A DNA stretch of 64,000 nt from Streptomyces griseocarneus (GTDB taxonomy: Bacteria > Actinomycetota > Actinomycetes > Streptomycetales > Streptomycetaceae). This document shows positions 33,761 through 42,374 of the stretch, in pieces. The DNA lies in NCBI GenBank assembly GCA_003674045.1, contig PENC01000003.1, positions 372,001-436,000 of the forward strand. The letters are read 5' to 3'. The position numbers and the translations under genes are program-made. The notes under the pieces were generated by a model that was not told the origin of the DNA, searched no databases, and saw only the letters and a list, made by a program, of their open reading frames with translations. Within the stretch, counting starts at the first letter, position 1. Each line of letters opens with the position of its first letter.

Positions 33761-34324
33761 TCATGCCAGACCGCCGAGCGTGTACCGGTCGAAGGCGTCG
33801 TACAGGTCCTCCTCGTCGGGGACGGCGGCGTCGATCGAGGGCGCGGCGGCCGTGGCGAGGAGCGAGGTGAGGCGTGCGAGCGCGGGGAAGCGTGTCTCGG
33901 CGCGGGGACGCACGGCCCGGGCGTCGGCGAGGAAGGGAGCCGACGTCGCGTCGCCGACGGGGTGCCCGCCGGTGACGTACACGGTGTACGGCCGTGCGGC
34001 GATCTCGGCGAAGGGGCCATCGGCGGCGAGGCTGCGCAGACAGTCGGCCAGGGGAGAGGCGGACCGCGCGGGTGCGCGGTCGTGCTCGGTGTGGTCCACC
34101 GCGTGGTGCGGTACGGCACGCACCCGGGTGACGACCTCCCGTCGTACGGACGGGGCCAGGTCGAGCCAGGCCGTGTCGGGTGCGAGGCCGGTGAGCGCGG
34201 CTTCAGCGCGCCCCTCGGCTTCCTCCAGGCGTCCGGTTTCCACGGCGAGCGCGGTGATGGCGAAGGCCGGATCGGCTCGGCCGGTCCGGTCGGTGATCGT
34301 GAGGAAGACGGTGTACTCGTTCAT
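33761..34324 (-). CDS. Hypothetical protein (187 residues)
   Basis: A soluble protein with an N-terminal alpha/beta look (NEYTVFLTITDRTGRADPAF), an Ala-rich middle and an acidic C-terminal helix (DEEDLYDAFDRYTLGGLA). I recognise no domain and see no signal peptide. ATG 34324 is preferred to the GTG nine bases upstream because CAGGG lies at a suitable distance. It is followed by the small secreted protein gene's region in the same orientation, 72 bases upstream, but nothing indicates a shared role. Confidence 0.6.
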   Translation of the reverse strand: MNEYTVFLTITDRTGRADPAFAITALAVETGRLEEAEGRAEAALTGLAPDTAWLDLAPSVRREVVTRVRAVPHHAVDHTEHDRAPARSASPLADCLRSLAADGPFAEIAARPYTVYVTGGHPVGDATSAPFLADARAVRPRAETRFPALARLTSLLATAAAPSIDAAVPDEEDLYDAFDRYTLGGLA

Positions 34325-34396
34325 GCGGTGCACCCTGATGCTGGAGGGATGTGGCCGGCAAGCACCGCCCCGTGGCTGAACCGGCCACGGTGGTGC

Positions 34397-34861
34397 CTAC
34401 TTCTTGATGCAGATCTTGCCCTGGCTGTGGTTCGTCAGGGTGGTGGTGTGCGCCTTGCCGGCGGCCGTGATGGTGAAGGTCGCGCTGGCCGAGTAGGAGT
34501 GGCACTCGCCCTTCGGCGGAGGCCAGTTGGCCACGACCCGCGCCTTGAACTTGTTCTTTCCGGAGCCGGTGTCGTGTGCGACCTGGGTGCCTTCTTTATA
34601 GAGGGTGACCGAGATCGAGTACTCGGGCATCTTCTGCTTACAGCCCTTGATGTCGGCGTGGACGTTGATGACGTCCGGATTGGTGTGCGATTCGTGCGGC
34701 GAGTCGAGCGCCGCCTCGCACTGGTCCCACAACGCGGCCGCCGGCTGCGGCGCCGGGGCCGCAGCCGGCGCCGGGGCCGACGACGGGGCCATGGCGTGGG
34801 CCTGGAACGGTACGAGCAGGCAGGCGGTGGCGATCGCGCCGGTAAGGATGTGCCTTCTCAT
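34397..34861 (-). CDS. Small secreted four-cysteine protein
   Basis: A 154-residue protein with a clear signal peptide (RRHILTGAIATACLLVPFQA, cleavage near AHA) and an Ala/Pro linker. The mature part has four cysteines (WDQCEAA, IKGCKQK, KGECHSY, GKICIKK) that could form two disulfides, and beta-strand-like alternation (YSISVTLYKEGTQ, SASATFTITAAGK). It resembles actinobacterial secreted proteins of unknown role. ATG 34861 has GGGAGG upstream. Confidence 0.7.
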   Translation of the reverse strand: MRRHILTGAIATACLLVPFQAHAMAPSSAPAPAAAPAPQPAAALWDQCEAALDSPHESHTNPDVINVHADIKGCKQKMPEYSISVTLYKEGTQVAHDTGSGKNKFKARVVANWPPPKGECHSYSASATFTITAAGKAHTTTLTNHSQGKICIKK

Positions 34862-34989
34862 GGTGCACCTCCCAAATATTGCCCCCATGATGGGGAATAC
34901 CCGGCGAACCTATGCGTTCGCCTCAGCCATCACCACGGCATATCAGGCCAGTTGGCGTCGCCCTGTTCATGACCCCGACACGGTGGCCG

Positions 34990-36306
34990 TTACTTCGGGA
35001 CGGTCCAGAGCCGGCGCTTGTCGGTGGTGGCGGTGTACAGCTGGATCTTGGTGCCGTTGGCGGTGCTGCCGCCGGTCACGTCGAGGACCTTGCCCGATGC
35101 GACGTGCACGATCTGGCCCTTCGCGTTGACCGACCAGCGCTGCGAGGCGGCGCCGTTGCAGTCGAAGAGTTCGATCTTGTTGCCGTCGGTGGAGGCGTTG
35201 CGCGCGTTGTCCAGGCACTTGCCCAGCGCGCGGAACGTGCCGTCCTTCCCCACGATCCAGGACTGCGTCGCCGAGCCGTTGCAGGCGTAGAGCTGGATCT
35301 GGGTGCCGTTGGCCGTCTTCCCGCCCTGGACGTCGAGGCACTTGCCGCCGAGTCCGGTCACCTTGCCCTGGGGCGGGACGGCCGCTCCGGCGCCCGCGGC
35401 GAGGTAGCGCAGGCCCTGCACGTCGAACTGCTGGACGTAGGTGCCCGCGCGCGCATCCTGGTAGCCGTGGTTCGCGGTGCACATCACCGGCTTCTCGCCG
35501 GAGTCCTTGCCCACGGCGCAGTCACCGCGCGTCGCGCTGCGGTCCGCGTGCGTCAGGCCCATGGTGTGGCCGAGCTCGTGGCTGATGTGGTTCCGCATGA
35601 ACGTCTCGCCCCAGGAGGGCGCGGGCTTGCCGTCAGCGGTGAAGAACTCGCTGTCGATGTAGGCGTGTCCGCTGGTCACGGTGCCGGGTACCGACGAGGA
35701 GATCAGGCCGCAGCTCAGGTTGGGAGTGCCGGAGCCATCGCGGACGATCTTCCAGCCGGTCTGGCCGTTGTCCGCCGGGGGCACGCAGGGACGTTTGAGC
35801 ACACCGACGACGATCTCGCCCTTGGGGCGGACGTAGTCCCAGCCCACGGGGGTGGTGTCGACCGAGATGGGCAGGCTGGTGATGCGCTGGAGGTCGGCGG
35901 CGGACGCCTTCACATAGCGGCCCAGCCAGTCCACGGACTTCTGGTCGTAGAACTTGATCGTGTAGCCGGACGACAGCGACTTGGTGATGCCGTTGGCCGC
36001 CTTCCACCCCTCGCCCTGGGGCGTCGCGGCCACCGCCGCCACCGCCGCCCTCGTGTGCACGGGCGGCGCGTCCAGTGACATGACACCGTCGTGGAAGACC
36101 GTGCCGTCGGTCGAGGAGGTGGCGGAGTCCGCCGGGCCGGACGGGTCGGTGCTCGCCCGGGCGGCGGTGACCGCGGCGGCCGCAGCGGTCTTCGCCGTGG
36201 TGCCCTCGGTGCCGAACGCACTCGGCGTGATCTGCGTCGTCACCGCGATCGCCGCCACGGCTCCTGTCGCGGCGACGGCTATACGGCGCTTGCCGGTAAG
36301 TCGCAT
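34990..36306 (-). CDS. Secreted zinc metalloprotease with ricin-type lectin domain
   Basis: A 438-residue exported protein. After a signal peptide and an Ala-rich propeptide, the catalytic domain contains HELGHTMGLTH, the HExxHxxGxxH signature of metzincins, and a later VMCT methionine region that fits the Met-turn. The C-terminal 130 residues are a ricin B beta-trefoil with three repeats (KCLDVQGGKTANGTQIQLYA, KCLDNARNASTDGNKIELFD, KVLDVTGGSTANGTKIQLY) and QxW motifs. It should hydrolyse extracellular protein while the lectin anchors it to polysaccharide or glycoprotein. ATG 36306 is the first plausible start. Confidence 0.9.
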   Translation of the reverse strand: MRLTGKRRIAVAATGAVAAIAVTTQITPSAFGTEGTTAKTAAAAAVTAARASTDPSGPADSATSSTDGTVFHDGVMSLDAPPVHTRAAVAAVAATPQGEGWKAANGITKSLSSGYTIKFYDQKSVDWLGRYVKASAADLQRITSLPISVDTTPVGWDYVRPKGEIVVGVLKRPCVPPADNGQTGWKIVRDGSGTPNLSCGLISSSVPGTVTSGHAYIDSEFFTADGKPAPSWGETFMRNHISHELGHTMGLTHADRSATRGDCAVGKDSGEKPVMCTANHGYQDARAGTYVQQFDVQGLRYLAAGAGAAVPPQGKVTGLGGKCLDVQGGKTANGTQIQLYACNGSATQSWIVGKDGTFRALGKCLDNARNASTDGNKIELFDCNGAASQRWSVNAKGQIVHVASGKVLDVTGGSTANGTKIQLYTATTDKRRLWTVPK

Positions 36307-36472
36307 GGTCCTGATGGGCCTTTCCCCGTTGTTTCACCGGTCGCCCCGGGAGTTCGTCGTTCCGGCTCCCGGGGCGGAGTGATATTAGACCGTCCGTGCG
36401 ACAAACGATCACGCTGGGGCGTGCGCGGCCGTGCTCGGCCGGTTTCTTCGCGCCCGGCGGTGGAACGGCCGG

Positions 36473-36841
36473 TCAGGCCACAGGACGGATGCCGCCCGTT
36501 TTCTCCTGGAGTGCGGCTGCCAGCCGGTCGCGGGCCTCGGTCTGGGCGGCGATCCGTTCGTCGAGGATCGCGAGCCGTTCCAGCGCGACCCGCAGGCCCT
36601 TGCCCGAGGGCGGCGCGGCGGCCACGTCGCCGTCCAGGCACGGCAGGAACGCGCGTACGTCGTCCAGGGTGAGCCCGGCGGCCAGCAGATAGCGGATGTT
36701 GCGGACCCGCACCACGGCCCGCTCGTCGTAGAGGCGGTAGCCGTTGGGAGCCCGTTCGGAAGAGAGCAGCCCGGCCTGCTCGTAGTGCCGCAGCGCACGG
36801 GCGGTCGTCCCTGTCGCCCCGGCCAGCTCACCGATCCGCAC
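36473..36841 (-). CDS. MerR family regulator
   Basis: A 122-residue regulator with the N-terminal winged helix-turn-helix RIGELAGATGTTARALRHYE, the wing LLSSERAPNGYRLYDE and a dimerisation coiled coil (ERLAILDERIAAQTEARDRL). No cysteine cluster for metal binding is seen, so it probably senses an organic ligand or stress. GTG 36841 has GGGAGG 8 bases upstream; GTG 36850 is the alternative. It follows the short-chain dehydrogenase gene by 26 bases, and a MerR-type dyad lies before that gene, so the operon is probably autoregulated. Confidence 0.88.
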   Translation of the reverse strand: MRIGELAGATGTTARALRHYEQAGLLSSERAPNGYRLYDERAVVRVRNIRYLLAAGLTLDDVRAFLPCLDGDVAAAPPSGKGLRVALERLAILDERIAAQTEARDRLAAALQEKTGGIRPVA

Positions 36842-36867
36842 CCGCCTCACCTCCCGGGCCACTCCTA

Positions 36868-37638
36868 TCACGCCACCACCGCGCCGCCGTCGACCGGGAG
36901 CACCACCCCGGTGACGAACGACGCGGCCGGTGCGGCGAGCCGGGTGATGGCCCAGGCCACCTCCTCGGGGCGGCCGATCCTGGCCAGCGGGGTGTGTGCC
37001 AGCTGCCACTGGCGCACCGCGGCCATGCGCTCCGGCGTCAGGCCCTGGTGCTCGCCGATGGGAGTGTCGATCGCGCCGGGGGCGACCGCCACCACCCGGA
37101 TCCCGCGCGGCGCCAGTTCGACCGCCCAACTGCGGGTCAGCAGCTCCAGGGCGGTCTTCGTCGCCGCGTAGACCGAGTTGCCGGGCCAAGCCCGCTGCCC
37201 CACCGACGTACTGACATTGACGATCACTCCGCCCGCCGTCTCCAGCAACGGCAGCGCGGCCTGGGCCAGCAGGACCGGAGCGACGAGATTGGTGGCGAGC
37301 TGAGCCGTGATCACCTCTGGTGTTAGCGTGCCGAGGGCGCCGCCGTGCACGACACCGGCGTTGTTGACCAGGACATCCAGTCGGCCGTGCGCCTCCGCCA
37401 CGGCCTGGACGATCCGTTCGGGCCCGCCCTCGGCGGTGATGTCGGCGGGCAGCGGCGTGATCCGGTCGTACCCGGCCGCGGTCTCCTCGAGCGGTGCGTT
37501 GCGCCGCCCGATCGCGACCACATGGGCGCCCTCGTCGGCGAAGGCCCGTGTCGTGGCCCGGCCGATACCGGTGCCTGCCCCGGTGACGGCGACGATCCTG
37601 CTGCCCTGCGGTGCGGTGCTGTGGTTCATGCCGGTCAT
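36868..37638 (-). CDS. Short-chain dehydrogenase/reductase
   Basis: A 256-residue classical SDR: cofactor loop TGAGTGIG, NNAG at strand 4, catalytic Ser in NVSTSVG and YAATK for Tyr/Lys. The Arg at the end of strand 2 (AIGRRN) suggests NADPH preference. The C-terminal VDGGAVV region is standard. Substrate unknown. The ATG at 37638 lies only a few bases after the presumed -10, so the mRNA may be leaderless. It forms an operon with the MerR gene. Confidence 0.9.
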   Translation of the reverse strand: MTGMNHSTAPQGSRIVAVTGAGTGIGRATTRAFADEGAHVVAIGRRNAPLEETAAGYDRITPLPADITAEGGPERIVQAVAEAHGRLDVLVNNAGVVHGGALGTLTPEVITAQLATNLVAPVLLAQAALPLLETAGGVIVNVSTSVGQRAWPGNSVYAATKTALELLTRSWAVELAPRGIRVVAVAPGAIDTPIGEHQGLTPERMAAVRQWQLAHTPLARIGRPEEVAWAITRLAAPAASFVTGVVLPVDGGAVVA

Positions 37639-37643
37639 CGTGC

Positions 37644-37667
37644 GACCCTGCCGCCAGTGGCAAGGTC
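37644..37667 (-). promoter_or_regulatory. MerR-type operator and promoter of the SDR-MerR operon
   Basis: On the minus strand GACCTTGCC and GGCAGGGTC form an 8-of-9 inverted repeat around ACTGGC, beginning inside a TTGACC -35 element (37669-37664). MerR family regulators bind such dyads in an elongated spacer between -35 and -10, which fits here and would place the transcription start at about the ATG. Confidence 0.6.
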
Positions 37668-37717
37668 AAGGCCGCTGCTCGATGCCTCCGTCTGCCGGCC
37701 GGCCGCGCGGCTCGGGA

Positions 37718-39193
37718 TCAGGACTCGTCGGCCGGCCGTACCGGTACCGACACCCGCGTCAGATGGAAGTAGAAGTCCACCGGATCGCCCTTCTTGTCCA
37801 TCACGCCCAGCAGGACATCGTCGGTGAGCCGACGGAAGTGGTCGATGATGGGCAGCTGGTCGTAGACCATCGCCGTGGACTGCCTGCCGTGGTGGACGAC
37901 CTCCTTCAGCGTCGCCAGGCCCATCTCCTCGTACGAGTAGACCTCGCCGTCCTCGTCCCGGCACAGCAGCGGCTCCACATGGTCGGCGGCGACGAACCGC
38001 TTGCCGTACCACCGAAGCTTCGCCAGCTGCTCGGCGTTCTCGCTGCCGCTCTCGAACGCGCCGCCCCGCCAGGTGCCGATGAGCAGGCCGGGGCCGACCG
38101 GTTCCAGCCGGTCGAAGAGCTCCGCCAGACCGGCGTGGTCGTACTCCGCTCCGGACGCGATGACGTCCAGGACCTCTTGGACCTGCTGCTCGCTCGGGAC
38201 TTCCTGTGCGATGCCCATGGGCGGGGCCTCCCTCGGCCGGTGGACGGACGGAGCATGGCGCGCAGACCCGGCGGCGTCCGGACCGCCGCCGGGCAGGGGA
38301 CGGGCAGCCGCCTGTCCGGGCCGTACGGGGTCGAAGCGGTGGTACATCCGCGCATGCCAGAGCATCACCCGCTCCAGCGCCACCGCTGAACCGTACCCGG
38401 CCGCGGTCAGCGGTGCCAGGGCCCGTCGGCAGCCCTCGATCCCGGCCTCCGCGAGCCGGTACGCCTCCTGCTCGTCCAGGCCGATGGCGAGGGCGTCGGC
38501 CTTGCCCTCGGACCGTTCCCGGTGGTGACCGCGGAGGTCGTTGAGCAGGCGGATCGCGGTCGCGGCCCGACGCAGGGCGTCGCGCAGCACGGGCAGCCGA
38601 CAGGGCAGCCCCGGCTCGTCCATGAGCGCCCACAGGGCGGTGACCTGCTGCTCGACGCCGATGGTCCAGGCGCCGTGCAGCAGATAGTCGGCCGGCCGGG
38701 GCAGCCCGCCCCCGGCGGCCGCCGTCCGGGCCGCCATGTTCTCGCGGGCCATGCCGACGAGTGTCTGATGCATGCTTTCCCGCCAGACCGCGGTGAGCTC
38801 GGGGCGGCCGTCGCGCCGCAGGACCTCCGTGATCTCCGTCAGGGCGCGCGCCACGGGGTCGTCGGCCTCTGCCGGGTGCCCGTCGAGGACCTTTCGCCAG
38901 TGCCGGACCCGGGCCTCCGTACCGTCTACCGCGCCCGGCGCGTCCAGCACGTTGTCGATCGCCATCAGCCAGACCGTGAGCCGGGACATCTGATAGCAGG
39001 TCTCCGGGGCCAGCCACGGTGTGAAGAAAGCCGTCTGAAGGCACATCAGGGGCACGAGGGCGGGGTCCACGGGAAGTGCGAGCTCTTTGAGCCAGATTTC
39101 CAGGCGCGGCATGTTCTGCAACGCGGCGGAGCATGTGTCCGCTATCGAGGTCATCTCCTGCGGGGGGTGACCGACCGGTTGTGAAGTGTTCAC
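37718..39193 (-). CDS. Class I terpene synthase fused to GXWXG-DUF4334
   Basis: A 491-residue two-part protein. Residues 1-300 are a bacterial class I terpene synthase: the metal motif reads DNVLD (a DDxxD variant) and the second motif NDLRGHHRE matches ND(L)xxGxxxE. Residues about 326-491 match the paired GXWXG and DUF4334 domains (LLIGTWRGGAFESG, LRWYGKRF, AMVYDQLPIIDHFR, LLGVMDKKGD), a family without known function. The linker is Pro/Ala-rich. There is no stop between the parts, yet an internal ATG at 38218 has an excellent AGGGAGG site 8 bases upstream, so the second domain could also be made alone. GTG 39193 starts the whole. It is divergent from the class II cyclase gene. Confidence 0.85.
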   Translation of the reverse strand: MNTSQPVGHPPQEMTSIADTCSAALQNMPRLEIWLKELALPVDPALVPLMCLQTAFFTPWLAPETCYQMSRLTVWLMAIDNVLDAPGAVDGTEARVRHWRKVLDGHPAEADDPVARALTEITEVLRRDGRPELTAVWRESMHQTLVGMARENMAARTAAAGGGLPRPADYLLHGAWTIGVEQQVTALWALMDEPGLPCRLPVLRDALRRAATAIRLLNDLRGHHRERSEGKADALAIGLDEQEAYRLAEAGIEGCRRALAPLTAAGYGSAVALERVMLWHARMYHRFDPVRPGQAAARPLPGGGPDAAGSARHAPSVHRPREAPPMGIAQEVPSEQQVQEVLDVIASGAEYDHAGLAELFDRLEPVGPGLLIGTWRGGAFESGSENAEQLAKLRWYGKRFVAADHVEPLLCRDEDGEVYSYEEMGLATLKEVVHHGRQSTAMVYDQLPIIDHFRRLTDDVLLGVMDKKGDPVDFYFHLTRVSVPVRPADES

Positions 39194-39334
39194 GCTGCCA
39201 GGCTACTTCGCGCTCCCGTACGCGATCCGGTGTCCCGGTGTCCCCGGCTCCCGTACGGGCCGGCCGGGACAGCCGTCCACGGCGCCCCGGGCGGCGTCCG
39301 AAGTACCGGCGGCAGCATGGGAAGCAGAGGACAG

Positions 39335-40966
39335 ATGTCAACAGGACGTGCGTTACCCCGCGCGCGGCACACGCGCTTGTCGCCTGTGCTCGCGCTACAG
39401 GTGAATCGTTCCCTCACCCTCGCCACCCGGCATGTCCTCGCCGCCCAGCGGGACGACGGCTCCTGGCTCGCCACCCCCTCTCCCCGTGTCACCGAGACCG
39501 CGCTCGGCACGCTGGCCCTGTCCCGCTCACCGCATCCGGGAGCCGGACGGGCCGTGGAACGGGGCCTGGCGTGGCTCACCGGCGCCGTTCCCCAGGACCA
39601 CCATCCGGTGGCGTACGCCGTGGAGTCCGCGCTGCGGTCCCTGGCCCTGGGCACCGGCGGCCCCGTCGACGTCGGCCACCCCGCTTTCGCGGACGAGGCA
39701 CCGGCCGCCCGCGCCCGCCTCGTCCAGGCCGTCGCCCTGCACCTGGGACGTACGGCCCGCGGCGGCACCGCCCCCGAGGCGCTGCGCGAGGAACTGGCCG
39801 GTGCCGTCGCGGCCCGCGGTCGGCTCAAGCGCTGGACGAGGGTGGAACTCCTGTCCGCGCGCGCCCTGCTGGAACTCCACTTCGGTGACCGGGACACCGC
39901 CCGGCGGGCCGCCCTCATGGTCGCCGAGGAACAGTCCCCGGCGGGCGACTTCTTCGGCAGCCCGGTCACCACCGCCCTCGCGGCCCTCGCGCTCCAGGCC
40001 GCCGCCCCCGGCAGCGCGGCGGCCCACCGCTGCGCGGAACACCTGATCACCGGTCAGCTCCCCGACGGCACCTGGCGCTTCTCCACCAGCGACGTCTGGG
40101 ACACCACGCTGACCGTACGGTCCTTCCGCGGCGCCCCGGCCTTCGACCGCCACGGGCTGCCCGCCGCCGTCGCGTTCCTGGTCGCGGCGCAGAACCCGGA
40201 CGGCGGCTGGCCGTATCGCCTGGGTGTCGAGTCCGACAACGACACCACCGCGGCCGCCCTCATCGCACTGGCCGGCACGGACGGTACGCCCGGCCGTACG
40301 GTCCGGGCCGGGCTGCGCCATCTGGCCCGGCAGCAGACGCCCGACGGGCTGTGGCGGACCTGGCAGTCGGCCGGAGACCCTCCGGTGGACGATGTCGTCG
40401 CCCACGTCGTCACCGCACTCGACCGCCACCGCGGCCACCACCACGTACCGCTGGGCGCGGCGCGCGCCTGGCTCGCCCGGCGGTTCCGCGAGCGGGGGCA
40501 CTGGCAGGCCGGCTGGTACCGGGGCCTGCCGTACGCCACCGCGGAGGTCCTGCCCGCCCTCGGCACAGCGGCACATTCCGGCAGCCCGACTGCCGGCCCG
40601 CACGGCCACCCCGCCGCCCGCGCCCTGGCCGAAATCCGTCATCGCGACGGCGGCTGGCCCGTCGAGGCAGGCGGCCCGAGCACCCCGGCCGCCACCGGCC
40701 TCGCGCTCGCGGCCCTGGAGCGCGGCGGCCTCGTCGGCGGGGAACACGACGAGACGTACTGGGCGCCGGGGCTCGGCCACCTCGTGGACACCCAGCGGGA
40801 GGACGGCAGCTGGCCGGGTGTCCCGCTCATGTACGGACCGCGGCCGCTGCTGACCCATTTCCCCACCCACACCCACGCGTTCGCCGTCGACGGACTCCTC
40901 GCCGGACAGCGCCGCCTCCGGGCCGCCGGGGGAGCCGCCGCCGCTGCCGCGCACAAGGCGGGCTGA
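39335..40966 (+). CDS. Class II terpene cyclase (squalene-hopene-cyclase fold)
   Basis: A 543-residue alpha-barrel cyclase. QW-type repeats are visible (QRDDGSW, QLPDGTWRF, QNPDGGWPYR, QREDGSWPG). The catalytic acid motif reads DNDTTA, a DxDTT variant of the DxDD motif that protonates an alkene or epoxide. The SDVWDTTL segment corresponds to the conserved xVWDT region of the squalene-hopene family. The size fits a two-domain diterpene or drimane-type cyclase rather than full-length squalene cyclase (about 630). ATG 39335 is favoured by an AGAGG site. Together with the divergent class I synthase it could make a polycyclic diterpene through a diphosphate intermediate. Confidence 0.85.
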   Translation: MSTGRALPRARHTRLSPVLALQVNRSLTLATRHVLAAQRDDGSWLATPSPRVTETALGTLALSRSPHPGAGRAVERGLAWLTGAVPQDHHPVAYAVESALRSLALGTGGPVDVGHPAFADEAPAARARLVQAVALHLGRTARGGTAPEALREELAGAVAARGRLKRWTRVELLSARALLELHFGDRDTARRAALMVAEEQSPAGDFFGSPVTTALAALALQAAAPGSAAAHRCAEHLITGQLPDGTWRFSTSDVWDTTLTVRSFRGAPAFDRHGLPAAVAFLVAAQNPDGGWPYRLGVESDNDTTAAALIALAGTDGTPGRTVRAGLRHLARQQTPDGLWRTWQSAGDPPVDDVVAHVVTALDRHRGHHHVPLGAARAWLARRFRERGHWQAGWYRGLPYATAEVLPALGTAAHSGSPTAGPHGHPAARALAEIRHRDGGWPVEAGGPSTPAATGLALAALERGGLVGGEHDETYWAPGLGHLVDTQREDGSWPGVPLMYGPRPLLTHFPTHTHAFAVDGLLAGQRRLRAAGGAAAAAAHKAG

Positions 40967-40967
40967 C

Positions 40968-42347
40968 ATGCGGACGGACAAGCGGACGGACACGGCGCCG
41001 GAACGTACCTCTGCCGCGGCTCCCACCGCCCCCGGACGGCTGCCACTGGCCGGACACGCCCCATGGCTCCACCGCGACGCGCTGCGCTTCGTCGGCGAAC
41101 TGCGCCGGCACGGCCCGGTGGCGAAGATCTATATCGGTCCGCGCCCCGTCCACGTCCTCAACTCCGGCGAACTGGTCCGGGAGCTGCTGACCGTACGGGC
41201 CCGCTCGTTCGACAAGGGTGCGATGTTCGACGCCCTGCGGGTGCCGCTCGGCGACGGGCTGATCACCGCCGCGGGCGACCGCCACCTCCGCCACCGCCGG
41301 ATGATGCAGCCCGCCTTCCACCACGACCGGATCGCCCGCTACGCCCGCGTCATGGCCGAACGCGCCCAGGCCCGCTCCGCAGCCTGGGAGCCGGGCACCA
41401 CACGCGATCTGATGCCGGACATCCACCGCCTGACCCTCGACATCCTGCTCGGCACGCTTTTCGCACACCCCCAGGACCCCGGCCTGCGACCCGCCGTCAA
41501 GGACTGGCTGACCGTCAAATACCACTCGATGCGCCTCGCGCTCTCCCCGCTGCACGCCTGGGCGGAACACGTCCCGCTCCTGCGGGGCTGGCGGCCCCCG
41601 GACCCCGGACCGTTGCGCCGCCTGGTGGCCGTCCAGCGGCGGATCGTCGAGACCTACCGCGCCGACGGCCGGGACCGCGGCGATCTGCTCTCGATGCTGC
41701 TGCTGGCCGACGGACCGGACGGCGCCCTCACCGACGCCGAGGTGACCGACGAACTGATCACCCTCTTCCTCGCGGGCACCGGAACCGTCAGCGCCGCCCT
41801 GGCCTGGGCCCTGCACGAGATCTCCCGCCGCCCCGGGGTCCAGCGGCGCCTCCACGACGAGCTCGACACCGTCCTCGCCGGACGGCCCCCCGGCTTCGAG
41901 CACCTGCCCGCCCTGCTCCACACCCGGCGGATCCTGACGGAGACGCTGCGGCTGCACCCGCCGTCGTGGCTGCTGATGCGCCGCGCGGTGCAACCGGTCC
42001 GGCTCGGCGGCGTGCGGTTCGCGCCGGGCGACGAGGTCTTTTTCAGCCCGTACGCCCTGCACCGTGATCCTCACCTGTACGAGGACCCCGAGCGCTTCGA
42101 TCCCGAGCGCTGGCCGCGCGACGGCGCCGTGAGGACACCGCGGCACACCTACCTCCCCTTCGGCGCGGGCAGCCGCCTGTGCATCGGAGAGGACTTCGCC
42201 TGGACCGAACTGACCCTGGCGCTGGCCGCGCTCACCGCCCACCGCCGCATCACACCGGCCGACGACGCCCCTGTACGGCCTCTGGTCGGCACCGTCCTCC
42301 GCCCCGACCGCCTCCTCCTCACCGGCCACCCCCGCAACCCGTCCTGA
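40968..42347 (+). CDS. Cytochrome P450 of the terpene cluster
   Basis: A 459-residue P450 that starts one base after the cyclase stop. It has the ExxR motif (ETLR) and heme loop FGAGSRLCIGE with the axial Cys. The I-helix motif is AGTGT: glycine replaces the acidic residue that normally precedes the conserved Thr, a change expected to alter proton delivery. Its longer N-terminus and overall pattern (HRRMMQPAFHHDRI) resemble CYP102/CYP4-like bacterial terpene hydroxylases. It probably oxidises the cyclised hydrocarbon. Confidence 0.9.
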   Translation: MRTDKRTDTAPERTSAAAPTAPGRLPLAGHAPWLHRDALRFVGELRRHGPVAKIYIGPRPVHVLNSGELVRELLTVRARSFDKGAMFDALRVPLGDGLITAAGDRHLRHRRMMQPAFHHDRIARYARVMAERAQARSAAWEPGTTRDLMPDIHRLTLDILLGTLFAHPQDPGLRPAVKDWLTVKYHSMRLALSPLHAWAEHVPLLRGWRPPDPGPLRRLVAVQRRIVETYRADGRDRGDLLSMLLLADGPDGALTDAEVTDELITLFLAGTGTVSAALAWALHEISRRPGVQRRLHDELDTVLAGRPPGFEHLPALLHTRRILTETLRLHPPSWLLMRRAVQPVRLGGVRFAPGDEVFFSPYALHRDPHLYEDPERFDPERWPRDGAVRTPRHTYLPFGAGSRLCIGEDFAWTELTLALAALTAHRRITPADDAPVRPLVGTVLRPDRLLLTGHPRNPS

Positions 42348-42374
42348 TCCTTTTCGTCTCGCCAGGAGCCCCGC

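Noticed and set aside
37718..38218. Separate annotation of the GXWXG-DUF4334 domain as its own gene
   Set aside because: An internal ATG with a good ribosome site exists, but the frame is continuous with the terpene synthase, so it is kept as one gene with a possible internal start.
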